Origin: Hyalella azteca | Lineage: Eukaryota > Arthropoda > Malacostraca > Amphipoda > Hyalellidae | Direction: 5' to 3' | DNA: 64,000 nucleotides | Assembly: GCF_000764305.2 (NCBI RefSeq) | Contig: NW_025946531.1 | Coordinates: 118,886 to 182,885, forward strand | Part shown: positions 48,600-62,362 of the stretch, in pieces | How positions within the stretch are numbered: position 1 is the first letter of the stretch | Layout of the letters: each line of letters starts with the position of its first letter | Notes under the pieces: generated by a model | Told to the model about the DNA's origin: nothing | Databases searched by the model: none | What the model saw: only the letters and a program-made list of their open reading frames with translations | Position numbers and translations under genes: made by a program

Positions 48600-48838
48600 G
48601 ATGACATCGGTCAAGTGACGGACCCCATTGTCAATGCATCCACTTAGTCGATTTTTGAAGTTTCGTTCAATTCGCTGAAGCATTGACGGGTATGTTGGCG
48701 ATGGTTTGGCGTATGTTGTTCTTCAAATGAGGTAGGGTCCTTGAACAGTCATTGTAAACAATTGATTTAAGATAACTCTGCAAAAAAAATAAACACGGAG
48801 CCAAATCGAGGGATTAGGAGATTAGCCAAAGAAGGCAC
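48600..48838 (-). mobile_element. Tc1/mariner-like DDE transposase C-terminal remnant
   Basis: The minus strand reads SLDLAPCLFFLQSYLKSIVY (one stop just before), then RTLPHLKNNIRQTIANIP and, after a frameshift, MLQRIERNFKNRLSGCIDNG and VRHLTDVIFKTK ending in a stop. Related DDE transposases have 'SPDLxPCDFFLWGYLK'; the catalytic Asp of that box is replaced by Leu here. Clearly inactive. Confidence 0.82.
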
Positions 48839-50005
48839 CTCTCGAGGAGTAGCGATAATGTAACGACCATAAGAAAAAGTGCGCATCGACAGCAAAAGCA
48901 CGCTGCTTACTTGTCCAATGCATAGTGTCTAATGACTAGACGGGACACAAAACTTCATGACCTTGCCTTTCATATGAAATACTAACCGCCCTTAAGTCTA
49001 CAACATCTGGATTCTTGGCGCGAAATGCAAAACAAGAATTTTCCATTAATCGCACTGTATATAATGCTTCATAATCAGGATTGGGTTGTTCGTTTTTGTT
49101 CTTCAATTTTCATGGGTTTTGAAAACCCTATTTCCATTTTTTCTGCTGGATTTTATGATGGCAAACTGTCCTGTAATATCTATACGTTTTTATAAAAAAG
49201 CCACGCATTAACTTTCCACAAAACTATCTTTGCTTTCAAAGAAATCTTATTAAGAGCTTCTTGTCATCTTACATCATTCTTAAGTTATTTGAATCTGGCA
49301 TATGTGTGACAACATGAAACTCATACATGAATATATGACTGAACTCATGACGCATGGGACAGCGGGTCGCTGTTATATGAACTCGCGTTAAACTTGCCTG
49401 AATGAATTTCCTGCGTCTAGATTCCATCAGAACGCCAAGCATGCATTTGTCGCTGGGAAGAGACATTTGGAGAAATCTCATTAGGCAGCGAGGACTCAAG
49501 TTACTCGGAGAGTTTTAGCTGAGGCAATTGAGCGTCCGGAATTGCACGTGCCCAGCTCCGAGCTCAAGGTATACGACGACAATTATTATAATTTGCATTT
49601 GTGTTTTGGGACTAATATAGATACATATAAGCCTAAGCATTGCATGTAGACTCCAGAACACCAGTATTTGTTTATCGACCATTTTGGCTGGTGTCTTGAT
49701 GAACATTCTTGATTCTCAAAAAGACGCGATGTAAATTTGACAAGAATTGATACATGCGCGTCAAGCGCAAATAATGCAACTGCAGTTGTGATTGTTCAGA
49801 AAATCTATCATAAAAATGTTTAAAAAATAAGTTTGAATAAAAGTTCGCCGAAAATACCTCCTTTTGATTGTGAAAGCACAAAAAATATGTACCTGGATCG
49901 AAGTGTTTTACTGAACTCAAATGGCACTGGTACCTTCTACAATACTCTTATGACAAGTTGTCTAAATTTCTGCAGTATTTATTAAAATTTATGATCAGGC
50001 ATGGT
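48839..50005. other. No gene recognised
   Basis: Open frames on the minus strand at 49269-49499 and 49672-49920 have no recognisable domain. Confidence 0.35.
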
Positions 50006-50007
50006 GC

Positions 50008-50168
50008 GGCTCCGATTGTGTTGCGCTATAACCTGCGCTATTGTGTTGCGCTGTAAACTGAGCGATTGTGTTGCGCTATAACCTGCGCTATTGTGTTGCG
50101 CTATAACCTGCGCGATTGTGTTGCGCTATAACCTGCGCGATTGTGTTGCGCTATAACCTGCGCGATTG
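50008..50168. repeat. 25-bp minisatellite, about 6 copies
   Basis: Unit combines GCGATTGTGTTGCGC with TATAACCTGC. Two copies have CTATTG, and one has GTAAACTGAG in place of ATAACCTGCG. Confidence 0.93.
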
Positions 50169-52113
50169 CTTAGCTAAATAACCGTAACACAACCTAATCA
50201 GGAATGAGAGCTTTTCCTACAAACTTGCTTATTTTTATTGTAATGCTATCAACTTGACACTTTAGCGCAATTTTCTCTACCCGCTTTCGCAATAAATCGA
50301 ATAAAAGAAACAGTCGATAACGATATTTCTCTTTGTAATAAACTATTACGTGAAAAATCAGGTGAAGCGGTCTCGCTTCTCATTAATCGTGCTTTTTGAA
50401 ACTTTGTAATGGACATTGGGAACACTAGTAATCGATTCACAAGATAGTTGAGAAAACATTCGGTCCGGAATTCATTTGGTCTGCAATTCGGCCCACGTAT
50501 GCCTACAAAATTAGCAGGCAAGGCTCATGGAGGCCGACGAAAAGGCATCATTTCGAGGGCAGACACGGTGATCCCGAGGGCAAACTCTTCAAACTCTTCG
50601 TCAAACTCGCAGCAGGTCTTTGCGAACTGATGGGCCTAATGCCTGTCCCTGTATAGGCGCACTCAAAAGTAGGCGTGTCATAATTGACTAAAGTCTAAGT
50701 GTACAATTAACGAACTCTGAACTGTGACATATTTCGCGCTGCATTTAATTAACACATATCAGGCACTTTGTGCAACCAATGTTTTACATTGCTCCGAGCA
50801 ACGAGCTATCATGCTGAATTATTATTCTTTTAAACAATTTTTCTTGTTCCATGTTGTCCGTGTTTGTGTTATATTATGCTATCTCATGTTAATTAAAAAT
50901 TGTAGGCAGATAATTTCATGAACGAAATTGCTCCATAATGTTGAAAACGTATGTTTCATACATATTTCAGAGACGTTCATGGCAACTTCAATGCTTTTTA
51001 TCATACAATTTTGTCAATGATCCTAAAGAAAAACTGCAACACTTTATTTCGTTAGAAAAAAATCATTATTTATCAGCGACGTGCGGGCTGACCTGGGGCG
51101 GTCATGAAACGTAACTATTCGCAATCTTTCATGCGTGACGCACTGAGGCGTGAGGAAAGACAGCAAGTTTCCAGCTGACCCGATGACGAACTTAAAAATT
51201 TGTTAAGGGTATCATATTGCTATGAAACAATAGAGATCATACCGTCATGAATCAGCTCGACTGACATATATACGGGGCTGGAATTTCAGCCTGGATGTGT
51301 ACATAGTCAAGTGATTTGAACCAAATTATTGACGAATTGGACGTTGACAGCAGAAACGCTTATTAAGGGAGGTTGTAAACATTTGATTGCGCAGTATATT
51401 TCATTGCATGTTATCGCTGTCACAAAACGATGCTTCACAAATTCGTCGCTGAATTGCCTTGCAGCGCCAGCGGGATTTGAACGGCTTTAGTTGAAAGCTA
51501 TTGGAATCGTGATATGGGGAGAAAACAAATTGCAATTCTTGACACAAAACTAACAATTCAGCTCTTCTATTGACGTTCCAGAGGCTGATATGAGTGGAAA
51601 CTAAATTGGTGAAAACTTAGGCTAAACATTAAAACCGCATCTGGTAACAAAAACAATTGTTGTCTCTTTCAACAGGTTTAGTATTTTGTGTTCAGTTATG
51701 GAGCTGTACTAAGGGTGAGGCTGGAAGTTTTAAAGACTTCAAGCCTACGAAAGGAATAAAAGTTCCAAATCTCACAACTAAAAGTTTCAAGCTCCGATTG
51801 GAAGAGATGCAAGTAAATTTTAGGTATTTCAGAAAGTAAATCAGGAATATATAGCTAAACCTTTTTAAGTAAACGAAGTTTCTGGTATGCAGACTTGGCA
51901 TTCCAAACTCATAATGTTAGTATAAATTCGCGGTTATCTCTGTGTAGCGTAATTATATTAATTGGAAACCATGCTGTACTCGTACATACGCGAACCGATC
52001 GAACCGTGCTATCTGTTCGATCAAACCGTGATCAAACCGTGTTCGATCGTGATGACACTTTAGCCAGCTGTGGTACTTTTCCACGAGCTGATTATAAAAA
52101 ATAACTCTCAGTC
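50169..52113. other. No gene recognised
   Basis: A minus-strand frame at 50249-50521 (90 codons) overlaps a plus-strand frame. Neither shows a domain or splice context that would convince. Confidence 0.35.
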
Positions 52114-52286
52114 CAGAGCTGGGCAGCGCTACTTTGAAATGTAGCGGCCGCTACCGCTACCGCTACATGCTCTAAATGTAGCGGCGCTACCGCTACCGCT
52201 ACAATTTCTTGAAGGTAGCGCCGCTACCGCTACCGCTACTGAAAATGTAGCGGCCGCTACATGTAGCGCGCTACTGCCCACCTCTG
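52114..52286. mobile_element. hAT-type MITE (173 bp)
   Basis: It begins CAGAGCTGGGCAGCGCTACT and ends with the complement of CAGAGGTGGGCAGTAGCGCG, giving near-matching terminal inverted repeats. The interior is built of GTAGCGGCCGCTACCGCTAC-like palindromic words. It is flanked by ACTCTCAG (52104-52111) and ACTCTCAC (52287-52294), consistent with an 8-bp hAT target-site duplication with a 2-base offset. It has no coding capacity. Confidence 0.85.
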
Positions 52287-53920
52287 ACTCTCACCTAGTT
52301 AATTTATCAGCAGTCTCCATTTATCTGTTAATCTATAGCATTTATCTGTTAATCTAAAGCAATTAAGCGCCCAGTTAGTCAAGAACTTATGGAAATTGTT
52401 GAGATTTTTTGCCTTGAACTAATTGAGTAATGATGCTGTTGTGGAATTTATTTAATGACACAAGACACGTCTTAACATTTTTTTGTGCCAGCATAACTTT
52501 TTCCGATGTTTTTCTGGAAAATAATGAACAAGTTAGTCCGATTACAAATTGTAAATAAGTTTACATATATGAAATATTTTTGTAATGTGAACAAACCCAC
52601 GAACAAACCCTATTTAATGTTCAATGCAAATGTTTAAGAAGTAGAAAAATTTGCAAATGCTAATAAGGATTAAAATGACGCTGGACAAAAAAACAGCAAC
52701 CGAACAGCCTGATCTTGATTTTCTCAGCTCGCCTGCTCAAACTAAGCCTTTCGTTGTTGATGAAGATTGTCGGCCAACTCATCCGGCTTCGTTTGCCTAG
52801 TCTAGTCTCAAATGTGGTTCTTAGTTTCTATTAAATCTGTTTCTATTTACTTAAATCCTATTTTATAACTAATCAATACATCGTTTGTCTACTTGTGCAT
52901 GAATACTAGTATTGACAACCCAACAGTTGCAGTCCAGACCAAACTTAGAGGTACTCGTATGTGGTCGCTCTTCGAAAACCAAGCTTGGTAATTAAAAGAG
53001 TTTATTATTTTCGGAACTTTACAAAGTCTTGTGCAAAAAAAATCCTAGCCTGCAAGTAATGCTATTCGCCAAAATTACTCGGATTAAATCATTTAAACTG
53101 CATGCGCTTTTCTGAAAGTATGCAATAAAATCAAGCCCCCACCATAACAAAATTTAGATGCGGGTCAAATTGCGAAATAAGGGCCGCCTAGAGCTCTGGG
53201 AGCACGTGAATCAGCCGCTCCATGTCCACTTCGGCATTGGCGGTACCCGAATTATTTAGGGCAGACAGCTCATGACATGGGTCAATATCCCATCTCATCA
53301 GGCTGGTCGAGAAGAGTTACCTAGCACTAATGACGTATGGAATGGGCACTAAGAATTGAATTACCTCTGTGGAACTCATATTTCTCCATCATTATTATAG
53401 TTTACGAGTCTAGACAGCGTCTGATAGTGGTAACGCTCATAGATGAATCTATCTAGGACGACTCCGAAGGCTAGATGACGCAAAATCTAACCTGGCACTG
53501 ACCGAAAACTAAATCAAGAATGTAAGAAATGCGTGCAATCTTTTCAATTGTTTGCTCGAAAACTTTTGTTGTTCACGAAATTTTTCCATTGTCTTTGACG
53601 TAATTTTATTTAACTTAAATTTTACATGAAAGAATTTTTTACACTGGAATAAAAAATTTCCCCTTAATAATTCCAAGGACGTCAAATGTAAACTAGAAAT
53701 TAATGCAAACTAGAAATTGGTTTGCAGAGACTTAATTGAAGTTAAATGACTATCAGGTTATATCGGGTGGGTGATTTTCCACATGCAGAGCGAGTTTAAA
53801 TTGAAGGTTGAAACCGGTCTAGTACTGTTTATTTTATGCAGAGAAATAAGCGTCTAAAATTGTTCCTGAACTCGTCTCTCCAGCTTCGAGTACTGAAAGC
53901 CTGTGGCCAGGATCACCATA
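52287..53920. other. No gene recognised
   Basis: Ordinary AT-rich sequence without supported exons or arrays. Confidence 0.4.
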
Positions 53921-53924
53921 CCAA

Positions 53925-54312
53925 ACACTGAAATGAGCTTCGTCTCCTATGAAGCCCAAATTCCGAAATGAGCTTTGTCTCCTCTGAAAACCAAATTCTG
54001 AAATGAGCTACGTCTTCTCTGAAGCCCAAATTCCAAAATGAGCTTTGTCTCCTCTGAAAACCAAATTCTGAAATGAGCTTCGTCTTCTCTGAAGCCCAAA
54101 TTCCAAAATGAGCTTTGTCTCCTCTGAAAACCAAATTCTGAAATGAGCTTCGTCTTCTCTGAAGCCCAAATTCCAAAATGAGCATCGTCTCCTCTGAAAA
54201 CCAAATTCTGAAATGTGCCACGTCTCCTCTGAAGCCCAAATTTCGAAATGAGCTTCGTCTCCTCTGAAGCCCAAATTTCGAAATGAGCTACGTTTCCTGT
54301 GAAGTGCCAGAT
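53925..54312. repeat. 35-bp minisatellite with alternating units
   Basis: About ten copies with starts near 53968, 54003 and 54038. Two variants alternate, one with TCTCCTCTGAAAACCAAATT and one with TCTTCTCTGAAGCCCAAATT, making a 70-bp higher-order unit. All minus-strand frames are open through the array. Confidence 0.94.
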
Positions 54313-55289
54313 TCCGAGTCTGTGTTTTATACCTAACTTCGTAATAAAGTGGGAGGATGACAGACCGCCGGCGCTGACGCTGCTACTTAAAAGACTATAT
54401 TGCGTCCGGTCCGCTAATCAGGGGTGCCAGATGGGCCTCTTTTTTCTGTTCAAATTCTGTACTTGAGCCGCTCTTTATTTGGCTGAAATTTATAGGGCCG
54501 CGTTGTCTGATTTGGGCCTTGTTCTGCAGAAAATCTAGATTTTAAGTTTTACTGTTGTAAAATTTCGTATAGTTCTTGGAACTTTAGTCTCTCCGGGACG
54601 ATTTTTGTTGAAATTTCGGCAAGCTCCAGGAAGAACATTATGTCCAGATGGTATCACTTTAGCCAATGCTGCCTAACATGAAATATGCACACTGAAATGT
54701 TCAAGTTCCCTGGAACTTTTTTGTTTGCTTTATTTGACGGGCACTGAATTTCACAGTAACTTTTTTAAATATTATGTTGATGAATGATTTTGATTCTTAT
54801 AGAAATATTATAGGATAGAATATTCGCTGACATGATCAATAGTTTCTCTTCTATGTTTTAATATAATGATTCTCTTAAGGAATTAAAATGGATATAACTG
54901 CAAGAATAAGAATTAGATTAAAATAGTACAAAAATTGCAGTCAGGAAAGACATTAATGAACATTTTTAATATAGAATAACCCAGGCAGTGAAATAGTGAA
55001 CGATAAATTTCGAATTTATATGATAGCATTGCATTAGGGCCATTTTTGGCCATTTGTGTGGACTGAGTCGGGGGTTTTGTCTTGCCACCATCTGGAAACC
55101 TTATTGCTGCGATCTGCATTGTTGCACTCGACTAATTCAAAACCACAGAAGTAATTAATAATGAACAGAAATTTCAATAATTAGGACAAATTTGTCACCA
55201 TAGAAATTTTTTACATGATATTATCAATGCCTGCTCCCGACTCGCAATTTCGCGACTCATTTATTTTGCAGGCAGAAAATATTGCGTGC
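54313..55289. other. No gene recognised
   Basis: A moderately GC-rich patch near 54350-54430 is not coding in any frame I could support. Confidence 0.35.
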
Positions 55290-56941
55290 CAAGAATATTA
55301 CGGCCAGGCTTCATAAACAACATTAACGCCTTATAACAACTGGGCCATGACAAAAGATCGCGCAGCAATTACGCAGCAGAGCAATGATTCAGCCTGAGAT
55401 GAGACGTAAGACTTCTTGTGTTGCACAAAATATAGACAGGGCGACATCCGTAACACCGGATCACGAGAAATGGGTCAAAGCGGTCAAATATTTTCCAGAT
55501 GAACAAAACCCATTTCTACGAACTTAAAATTTAACATTTTCATTATAAACAAATTGCAAACGTTAATGAATGATTGTTCAAAATTTTGATAAAAATATTT
55601 TGTGCGAAAATAGAAAGTCTTTCGAACATGCGAATCATTCTCTTTTGCCGGTTCAATTGTCTTCCAAGCAATGAGGCGGAAGTAGTTAAATAATTTTTTC
55701 ATAATTAAGGGTTTGCAAGATATTTTGAGCCAATCAAGAGATTGGTTAATTATGCTCGAGATCACGCCCCGTAAGTCGCCATTGTAGAATTGATACAGAC
55801 CGCACTAATTCCAAAGATGTGAGACTTGTCATAGAACAAAAGCGCCTTGTTTCTTCACAAAATCAAACGGTAATAATAAGAACGGCTGCACGATCAGTGA
55901 TGATGATCGAGTGATGCAGTAGCGTTTGGCTTATCAAGACGAGTAGGACGGACATGCAGATAAAAGAAGGAAAACCTGACCCTGATCCTACATTTTATAA
56001 AGGAAATTTATTATTTTCCGCTATTATTTAACCACAATAATGCCTTTTTTGCAGCACTCCACCTTTACGTTTAAAAATAAATTACCTATTGCCAATGCTG
56101 TTCAAAGTTAAAGGCGAGGTAAATAGTCACCAATAGTAAAAAATATTTAAGGGTTTGCGCGAAACGGAAGAATGGTAAACTAGTGACTACAGTTGAAAAT
56201 TTTACCGACAGAAGAACTCTGATAGATGCTGATGAAGCCTATACATTTATTCGGAAGGCATCACGTGACTACGAAAAGACTGTGGTCCCGTGGGATTCAT
56301 GCTTTATAATATAAATAATTTCATCATGGAGCAGATGTAACGACGCACAGAATTAAGATGAGAGTACAGGTCAAAATGGCATTTTTAGATGTGCTCCGCT
56401 TCGACCGCAACTGCTGTTGCTGATAAACGCATAATTGCGGACCACTCGTTCGCCTATGTTACGTCCCAGCTCTCGGCCGCGAAATATAAAGTACGCGATT
56501 GTGAATAGATTGATTGATAATGCTTATTTATGTATTGTATCTAAATTAGAATATTTTGGGAAGTCTTCATTGTTTTATTTTTGTAAACTTTTCCTTCGCT
56601 TTAACTGCCAATGAAGTTTCAGGGAGCTGTATAAATCTGACGAACGATTTCCTCAGAAACCCGCGAACCAGGGAATATCCACGAATGATTCTTGTCATTA
56701 TTATGTGTTAAAAACTTGCGATTTAGTGTAGCGCGATATAGCAAAGAATTACTGTATTAAAGCAATAGAATGATTTCAGACTCTAACATCTGCATCAGAT
56801 TACACTAATTCTTGCACGAAAGTTGTACAAACACATGAATCCGTTTATCAATAAAAATATATGTATGAATTTTTAATTTTTCAGTAATTAATACGATACA
56901 CGAAAAAATATCTGCAATTACGTGCGGACTGTACGCAGCGG
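55290..56941. repeat. Dispersed long repeat, copy 2 (partner 43877-46141)
   Basis: See copy 1. This copy lacks the extra 520 bases of copy 1 and is interrupted by small indels. Confidence 0.88.
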
Positions 56942-57304
56942 CTGTTGTCTCTGCAATTCATACATTTGCTGCGAACGTGCAGTTGATTAATTAATTAATG
57001 CTGTGTGAAATAGTGATGGCCTAGTAAAATTTGATATGATTCATATTCTAACATTTTTCTATGTATATTTTCCGAAGAGTATTATCGTTGCATTGCGACC
57101 TGTGAATCTCAAATTAACTTGAACAAACGATACGTCGTTGGAATGCAACAGCATTTACCCTACATAATATGGTATGAATTGAATGTTAAGCATTTTATTA
57201 TAATTATTTTATGTGGCGATGACAAAACCATCTTTTAATCATCAATTTCGCTCAATTTTTGCGCGCGGCAGGGATAAATTCTGGTGATAATCGCTCGTTG
57301 TTTG

Positions 57305-58190
57305 CATGAAGATAGAATAAAGATAATATTTATCATTCAAATAGCAGCCTCATCAATCAGCAACTGAAAAATTATAACGTAATAATAATATAAATTCATT
57401 AATATAAACAACCTCATTTAATCGATAACAAGTAATTGAAATTTTTCACCTAAAGTTCTAAAGTTCAATGCACCAACACGAAAAAAAAACTTTTATTTTA
57501 CCAGCTTCGACTTTGTTCTGAAACCACAGATTTTTAAACGCAAAATTTAACATCAGCGCACACCTGTACACCTGTGGTCTGTTCTAAAACAAAGAACTGG
57601 TAAACATTTGTTCAACAGTTCTTTATGTTCGCACCATTACTGCATTTCCACTTTTATTCCAGTTGAATGAATTGCTGCATTTCCACTTGTCTTCCACTGA
57701 ATGAATTACTGCATTTCCAAAGATAGAATAAAGATAATATTTATCATTCAAATAACAGCCTCATCAATCAGCAACTATATATAAATAATTATAATGTAAT
57801 AATAATATAAATTCATTAATATAAACAACCTCATTTAATCGATAACACGTAATTAAAATTTTTCCCCTAAAGTTCTAAAGTTCAATGCAGCAACACGAAA
57901 ACAAACTTTTATTTTAACAGCTTCGATTTTGTTCTGAGAGCACTGATTTTTAAACGCAAAAGTTAACATCAGCGCACACCTGTACACCTGTGGTCTGTTC
58001 TAAAACAAAGAACTGGTAAACATTTGTTCAACAGTTCTCTATGTTCGCACCATTACTGCATTTACACTTGTCTTCCACTGAATGAATTACTGCATTTCCA
58101 CTTGTCTTTCAGTTAAATGAATTACTGCATTTCCACTTGTCTTCCACTGAATGAATTACTGCATTTCCACTTTTCTTCACTAATTACAGT
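57305..58190. repeat. Tandem duplication, unit about 410 bp, with embedded short repeat
   Basis: 57310-57720 and 57719-58135 both contain AGATAGAATAAAGATAATAT, CACACCTGTACACCTGTGGT and ACTGGTAAACATTTGTTCAA. Each ends in several copies of a roughly 30-bp unit with GAATGAATTACTGCATTTCC (57650-57720 and 58050-58180). Confidence 0.93.
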
Positions 58191-59339
58191 TGTGGTTTTT
58201 ATTATTAACAACTTTTGTTACACACCTTACTGTCACTGGCATCAATTTTGTTTAGGTTATAATAGCATAATTTGACATGAAAAAACTATAAGCTGCCTAT
58301 AAATTCGGTATTATTATATCGGAATTATTACCAATACAATTTGGATGCAACATATTATATCTCTTTCATATCACAGTTCATATAAGATCCTCTACTTAAC
58401 CTCAGTTTTTCTATGGCTGAACTGATAGCGCATAAGTGTGGAAGCATTAATTAGAAATGACAATAAATTTAATTCACAATGGGTAAAAAAATGTGAATAG
58501 AATCAGTGAGAGTTTGTTAGAAAAAAGAGGCATGACGTTTCGCAAAAATGAACGAATAATAATAATATTAATGAATTAAAAGTTTGAATGCATCAAAAAA
58601 TTCTGCATCATTACCATATCTGCTATACTCAGAGTAGCCAAGTACAAGAACATCTAAATGCACAGTGAAGTTTCATACAAATAAACTGAGATTTGCCCAT
58701 AATTTTTTCACTCCACAACAAATTTCTCTTTGACTTGCGTGTCGTAGTGTTCAGCACACCTGCTAATGCAATAAAATATCCTCTATATACACTTCCGTGC
58801 CGTCTGAAACAGGGTTAAGTGCAGAATTCATACACGAATGCCATGAAAATGAAGATTAATAGTTCACTTCTATTGATAATAAATTTTCATTGTTTTGAAG
58901 TGTTGCATTGAAAAAAATCTCGTTTCTAAAATATAATTGACAGGCTGATGTAAAAATATGAGAGTTTTTTAACGCTCACTCTGCTGAGCCAGAAATCATT
59001 TAGAATGAACTCGACACTCAGTCACCGCGTGCTCCAGCCGCTATCAGACACACCCTTCACCCACCGCATCTCCTGCCATACTGACCTGACGGCACACATT
59101 TCGCCACGTTTTAGCATCCCTGTTCAACTCTGATCCAAATAAACATGAACATAAAACCGATGGGATATTGGAGTAGATAGGTTCCTCTAATTTTCTATAT
59201 CGTCAAAAAGTGGAGACAGACAACTTATATTAAAAGTTTCATTTCAGAATTAAGTTGAATCGGTTCAGCCTCACCAACAAAATCTGCTTCACTATTTCAT
59301 AAAAAAAAATCCTTATTGAACCAGGATTAGCAGCTCGTA
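58191..59339. other. No gene recognised
   Basis: A short GC-richer patch at 58990-59110 has a 25-codon minus-strand frame (MCAVRSVWQEMRWVKG) that could be part of an untranslated exon. There is no support. Confidence 0.35.
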
Positions 59340-59490
59340 CTGAAGGGTGGCTCTTCAGTGCTCGTGATGAGTGAGTCTGTCAGCTCTCTCATGCTTGTGA
59401 TGAATCTGTCAGCTCTCTCATGACTGTAATGAGTGAGTCTGTCAACTCTCTCATGACTTAATGAGTGAGTATGTCAGCTTTTTCAAGCCT
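59340..59490. repeat. About 30-bp tandem repeat, 4 copies
   Basis: Units contain GAGTGAGTCTGTCAGCTCTC followed by TCATGACT or TCATGCTTGT. Confidence 0.88.
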
Positions 59491-61855
59491 TCCCGATGAT
59501 TGATACCGTAAGTCACACGCAGTTGTATAAAAAAGCGACAAAATAAACTTTATTACGTTTGTATTTGTCCTGAAGAATGTGGATTTGTTTTCATATTCTC
59601 ATTTGACCTCAAACAGTAACACTTGTTCCCGCAATTCACTCATGTGAGATCCGTGAATTACTGCATTCATGAAAGTTGGTGACATTTACCGAAAGGAGCA
59701 TAGCCTGGGCAGCTGCATGCATCATGTAAGTCCCGCATCGCTGGCATATGCATGACTTAATTTCTTATTCATTGCAGTAATCCAATATTCAAATTTATTT
59801 GGTCATACAATAGATATTATAGAGTTATCGGAGCTCCAGGACGAATCTTGGATGTTTGTCTTTACCATTACATGGAAAAGGCTATTATGCCATATTTCCG
59901 TAGCCCTGCTGGTAATTATTCATAAGGTTTATTTAGTTAGAACCTTGTCAACACTCATTTTAAATACGGCCCAAAACAGCTGTTGAGAATAAATAAAATC
60001 GTGGATGAAGCCTAAACTGGTTCAAGTCTGGGCCAGTAGACCTCATATTAACAATATCTATTAAAGAAAAGAGGGGAAATTTTTGGAAGGTATAAAACAA
60101 AGCTATGAGCCCGCGACAACCCAAACTTCCGGTGCAGAATGGCCTCACGTCGGGACAGTTTCAGTTGTGGGCTAAACAGATAACAACGTCTCGTCAATAT
60201 TGTGACAGGATGAGCCAATAGCAGCTTATTATAGAACGTATTCAGCCATCGAAAAGCACGTCATTGAACGAATTGCTTCTTTACAGACCACATGTTATTT
60301 GTTTAATGCTTTTAATTTTGTTGTACAGACTTATTTCGTTTATGACTTACAGCGATGTGCACGTTCTTGATGTTCGAACAACTGAAGTTGCCGGTTTTCC
60401 TTAGATTGATGCCTTTAATGTATCCTATATTCTGCAATGTTTTTATCGCTGGTAAATAAAGAAATGTGAAGGCGAAGTAGAAAATTAATGATGAATTAAG
60501 TGGTCATATTCTGCGAACGCGGCGATTACTACAACACTTTAAAATATTGCGGATATCTTTGCTTGTAACTCGATTTCCTGTCGTGTGCTATGGACTGAGT
60601 TTTATATATTCATAGGTTTAATAACGATAATTAGCACTTGATGGTTATCATCGCTGTATGGGTTACTACAGAGAAGATACAAAAATCGGAGTTGAAACGA
60701 GCTGGTATATTGAGAGTCGCGGGAAGTTCGTTCTAGGGAATTCGTTTGATGCGAAGTTCCCTCGATCAGCTTTGGCTTCAATGTTAACTGGAATAATTTG
60801 TTATAATTTTAACTCAATGTCAGTTCACCTATGTTGAATTAATTATATAATACAGGGATTTCGAAGAATAATTAACACATTAGTGCAGCACGACCCACCA
60901 TGCACGGTTGCCAGATGGCCTAAAAACAGCCAAGTCTGCAGACAAAAAAAGAGTAAAAAAAGAGTATTATTAAATATATAATAATAAATTTGCAGGTTCC
61001 GGTGCAAAAATAAAATTTTCTTTTTTTGTTCATTTTAAAATCTAATAAGGAAGTGTGCCATCATAAACTTTTCCGGCCAATGCAATTAAAAAACTAAATA
61101 GCGCAATTTATGCAGAAAAAAAGACCGCGTAACCCAAATAATAAAATAACGGTTCAAATGCTAATGAGGGACGCAACATTTACTTTCGTACTTAATTTTT
61201 TGTAACATTCTAATTAACTTAATGAAAACAGCAACATAAATCTATAAAGTTTATATCCCTTGAAATCATTAATTTTCATTCAAAAGTGTAGCACAATCGA
61301 AACATTAAATGCTGATGAATTAAAATACTCACTGTATGCATTAATTATTCAAATGTGATTAACCCAATTAAAATGAACTAATTCCTTATTGCGTAGGAAG
61401 AAGCGAAAACAGTACAATTTAATGCATTTTTAATGTATGAATGACAATGCAACTCGTGACTTGTCGTAAAATATTTCTAGATTTGTTTGCTGAAGGAAGC
61501 TTTTAAAATTTTTTGGAATCGTTGAAGCATGATCATGAGTTTTTTATTTGATGATTATAAGCTCATTTTCTTTCATTATTGACTCAATAATTAATAATAA
61601 TGTCCCTATTTCTTCCGTCTTCACTATTAGCTTGGAATCTTCCTCTGATATTACATATTGCTAATTCATTTAATTTGTAAAATTTTAATGAGGTTTTAAT
61701 ACCGTACATTTTATTCATATACATCTAAATACTCGGTAACAGAGTTAAATCAATTATATTTCAAATTAAGAACTTGGTATATCGTAAGTACTTTTCCGAA
61801 GCTCTCATCTGATAACAGAATTTCACAATGTTATAATACCCAAGTTTTACACATA
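59491..61855. other. No gene recognised
   Basis: AT-rich with no supported exon, RNA gene or repeat family. Confidence 0.4.
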
Positions 61856-61857
61856 TT

Positions 61858-62015
61858 CATACAAGTATTCATATTCATAAGCATACTCATATTCATACAA
61901 GTATTCATGTTCATAAGCATACTCATATTCATACAAGTATTCATATTCATAAGTATATCCATATTCATCCATGCATTATTATTCATGGGTATACTCAATA
62001 CTCATATTCATACAA
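61858..62015. repeat. Degenerate ATTCATA-rich array
   Basis: Repeats of CATACAAGTATTCATATTCA and TAAGCATACTCATATT, unit about 36 bp. Confidence 0.88.
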
Positions 62016-62134
62016 GTATAGCCTACATTGCGCTTCAGCTTTTGCCGCACGCGCCGAGCATCTGTGTAAGATACGGCGCATTCTGGCGCTATCCGAGATC
62101 ACATCTGAAGCCCGGAGCTTTACCAAAAGCCTGA

Positions 62135-62362
62135 CAATAAAACCGTCCTGAAGCTGGCAAACACAACCGTCCTGGTGCCGGCAAATACAACCGTCCTGGT
62201 GCCGGCAAATACAACCGTCCTGGTGCCGGCAAATACAACCGTCCTGGTGCCGGCAAATACAAACAACCGTCCCGGTGCCGGCAAATACAACCGTCCCGGT
62301 GCCGGCAAATACAACCGTCCTGGTGCCGGCAAACACAACCGTCTTGGTGCCGTCAAATATAA
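62135..62362. repeat. 24-bp minisatellite, about 9 copies
   Basis: Unit combines AAATACAACCGTCCTG and GTGCCGGC, with one 28-bp unit. It is GC-rich compared with its surroundings, and both strands are open through it. Confidence 0.95.

Noticed and set aside
50249..50640. Overlapping open frames on both strands
   Set aside because: No domain, no splice context and no bias that favours either frame.
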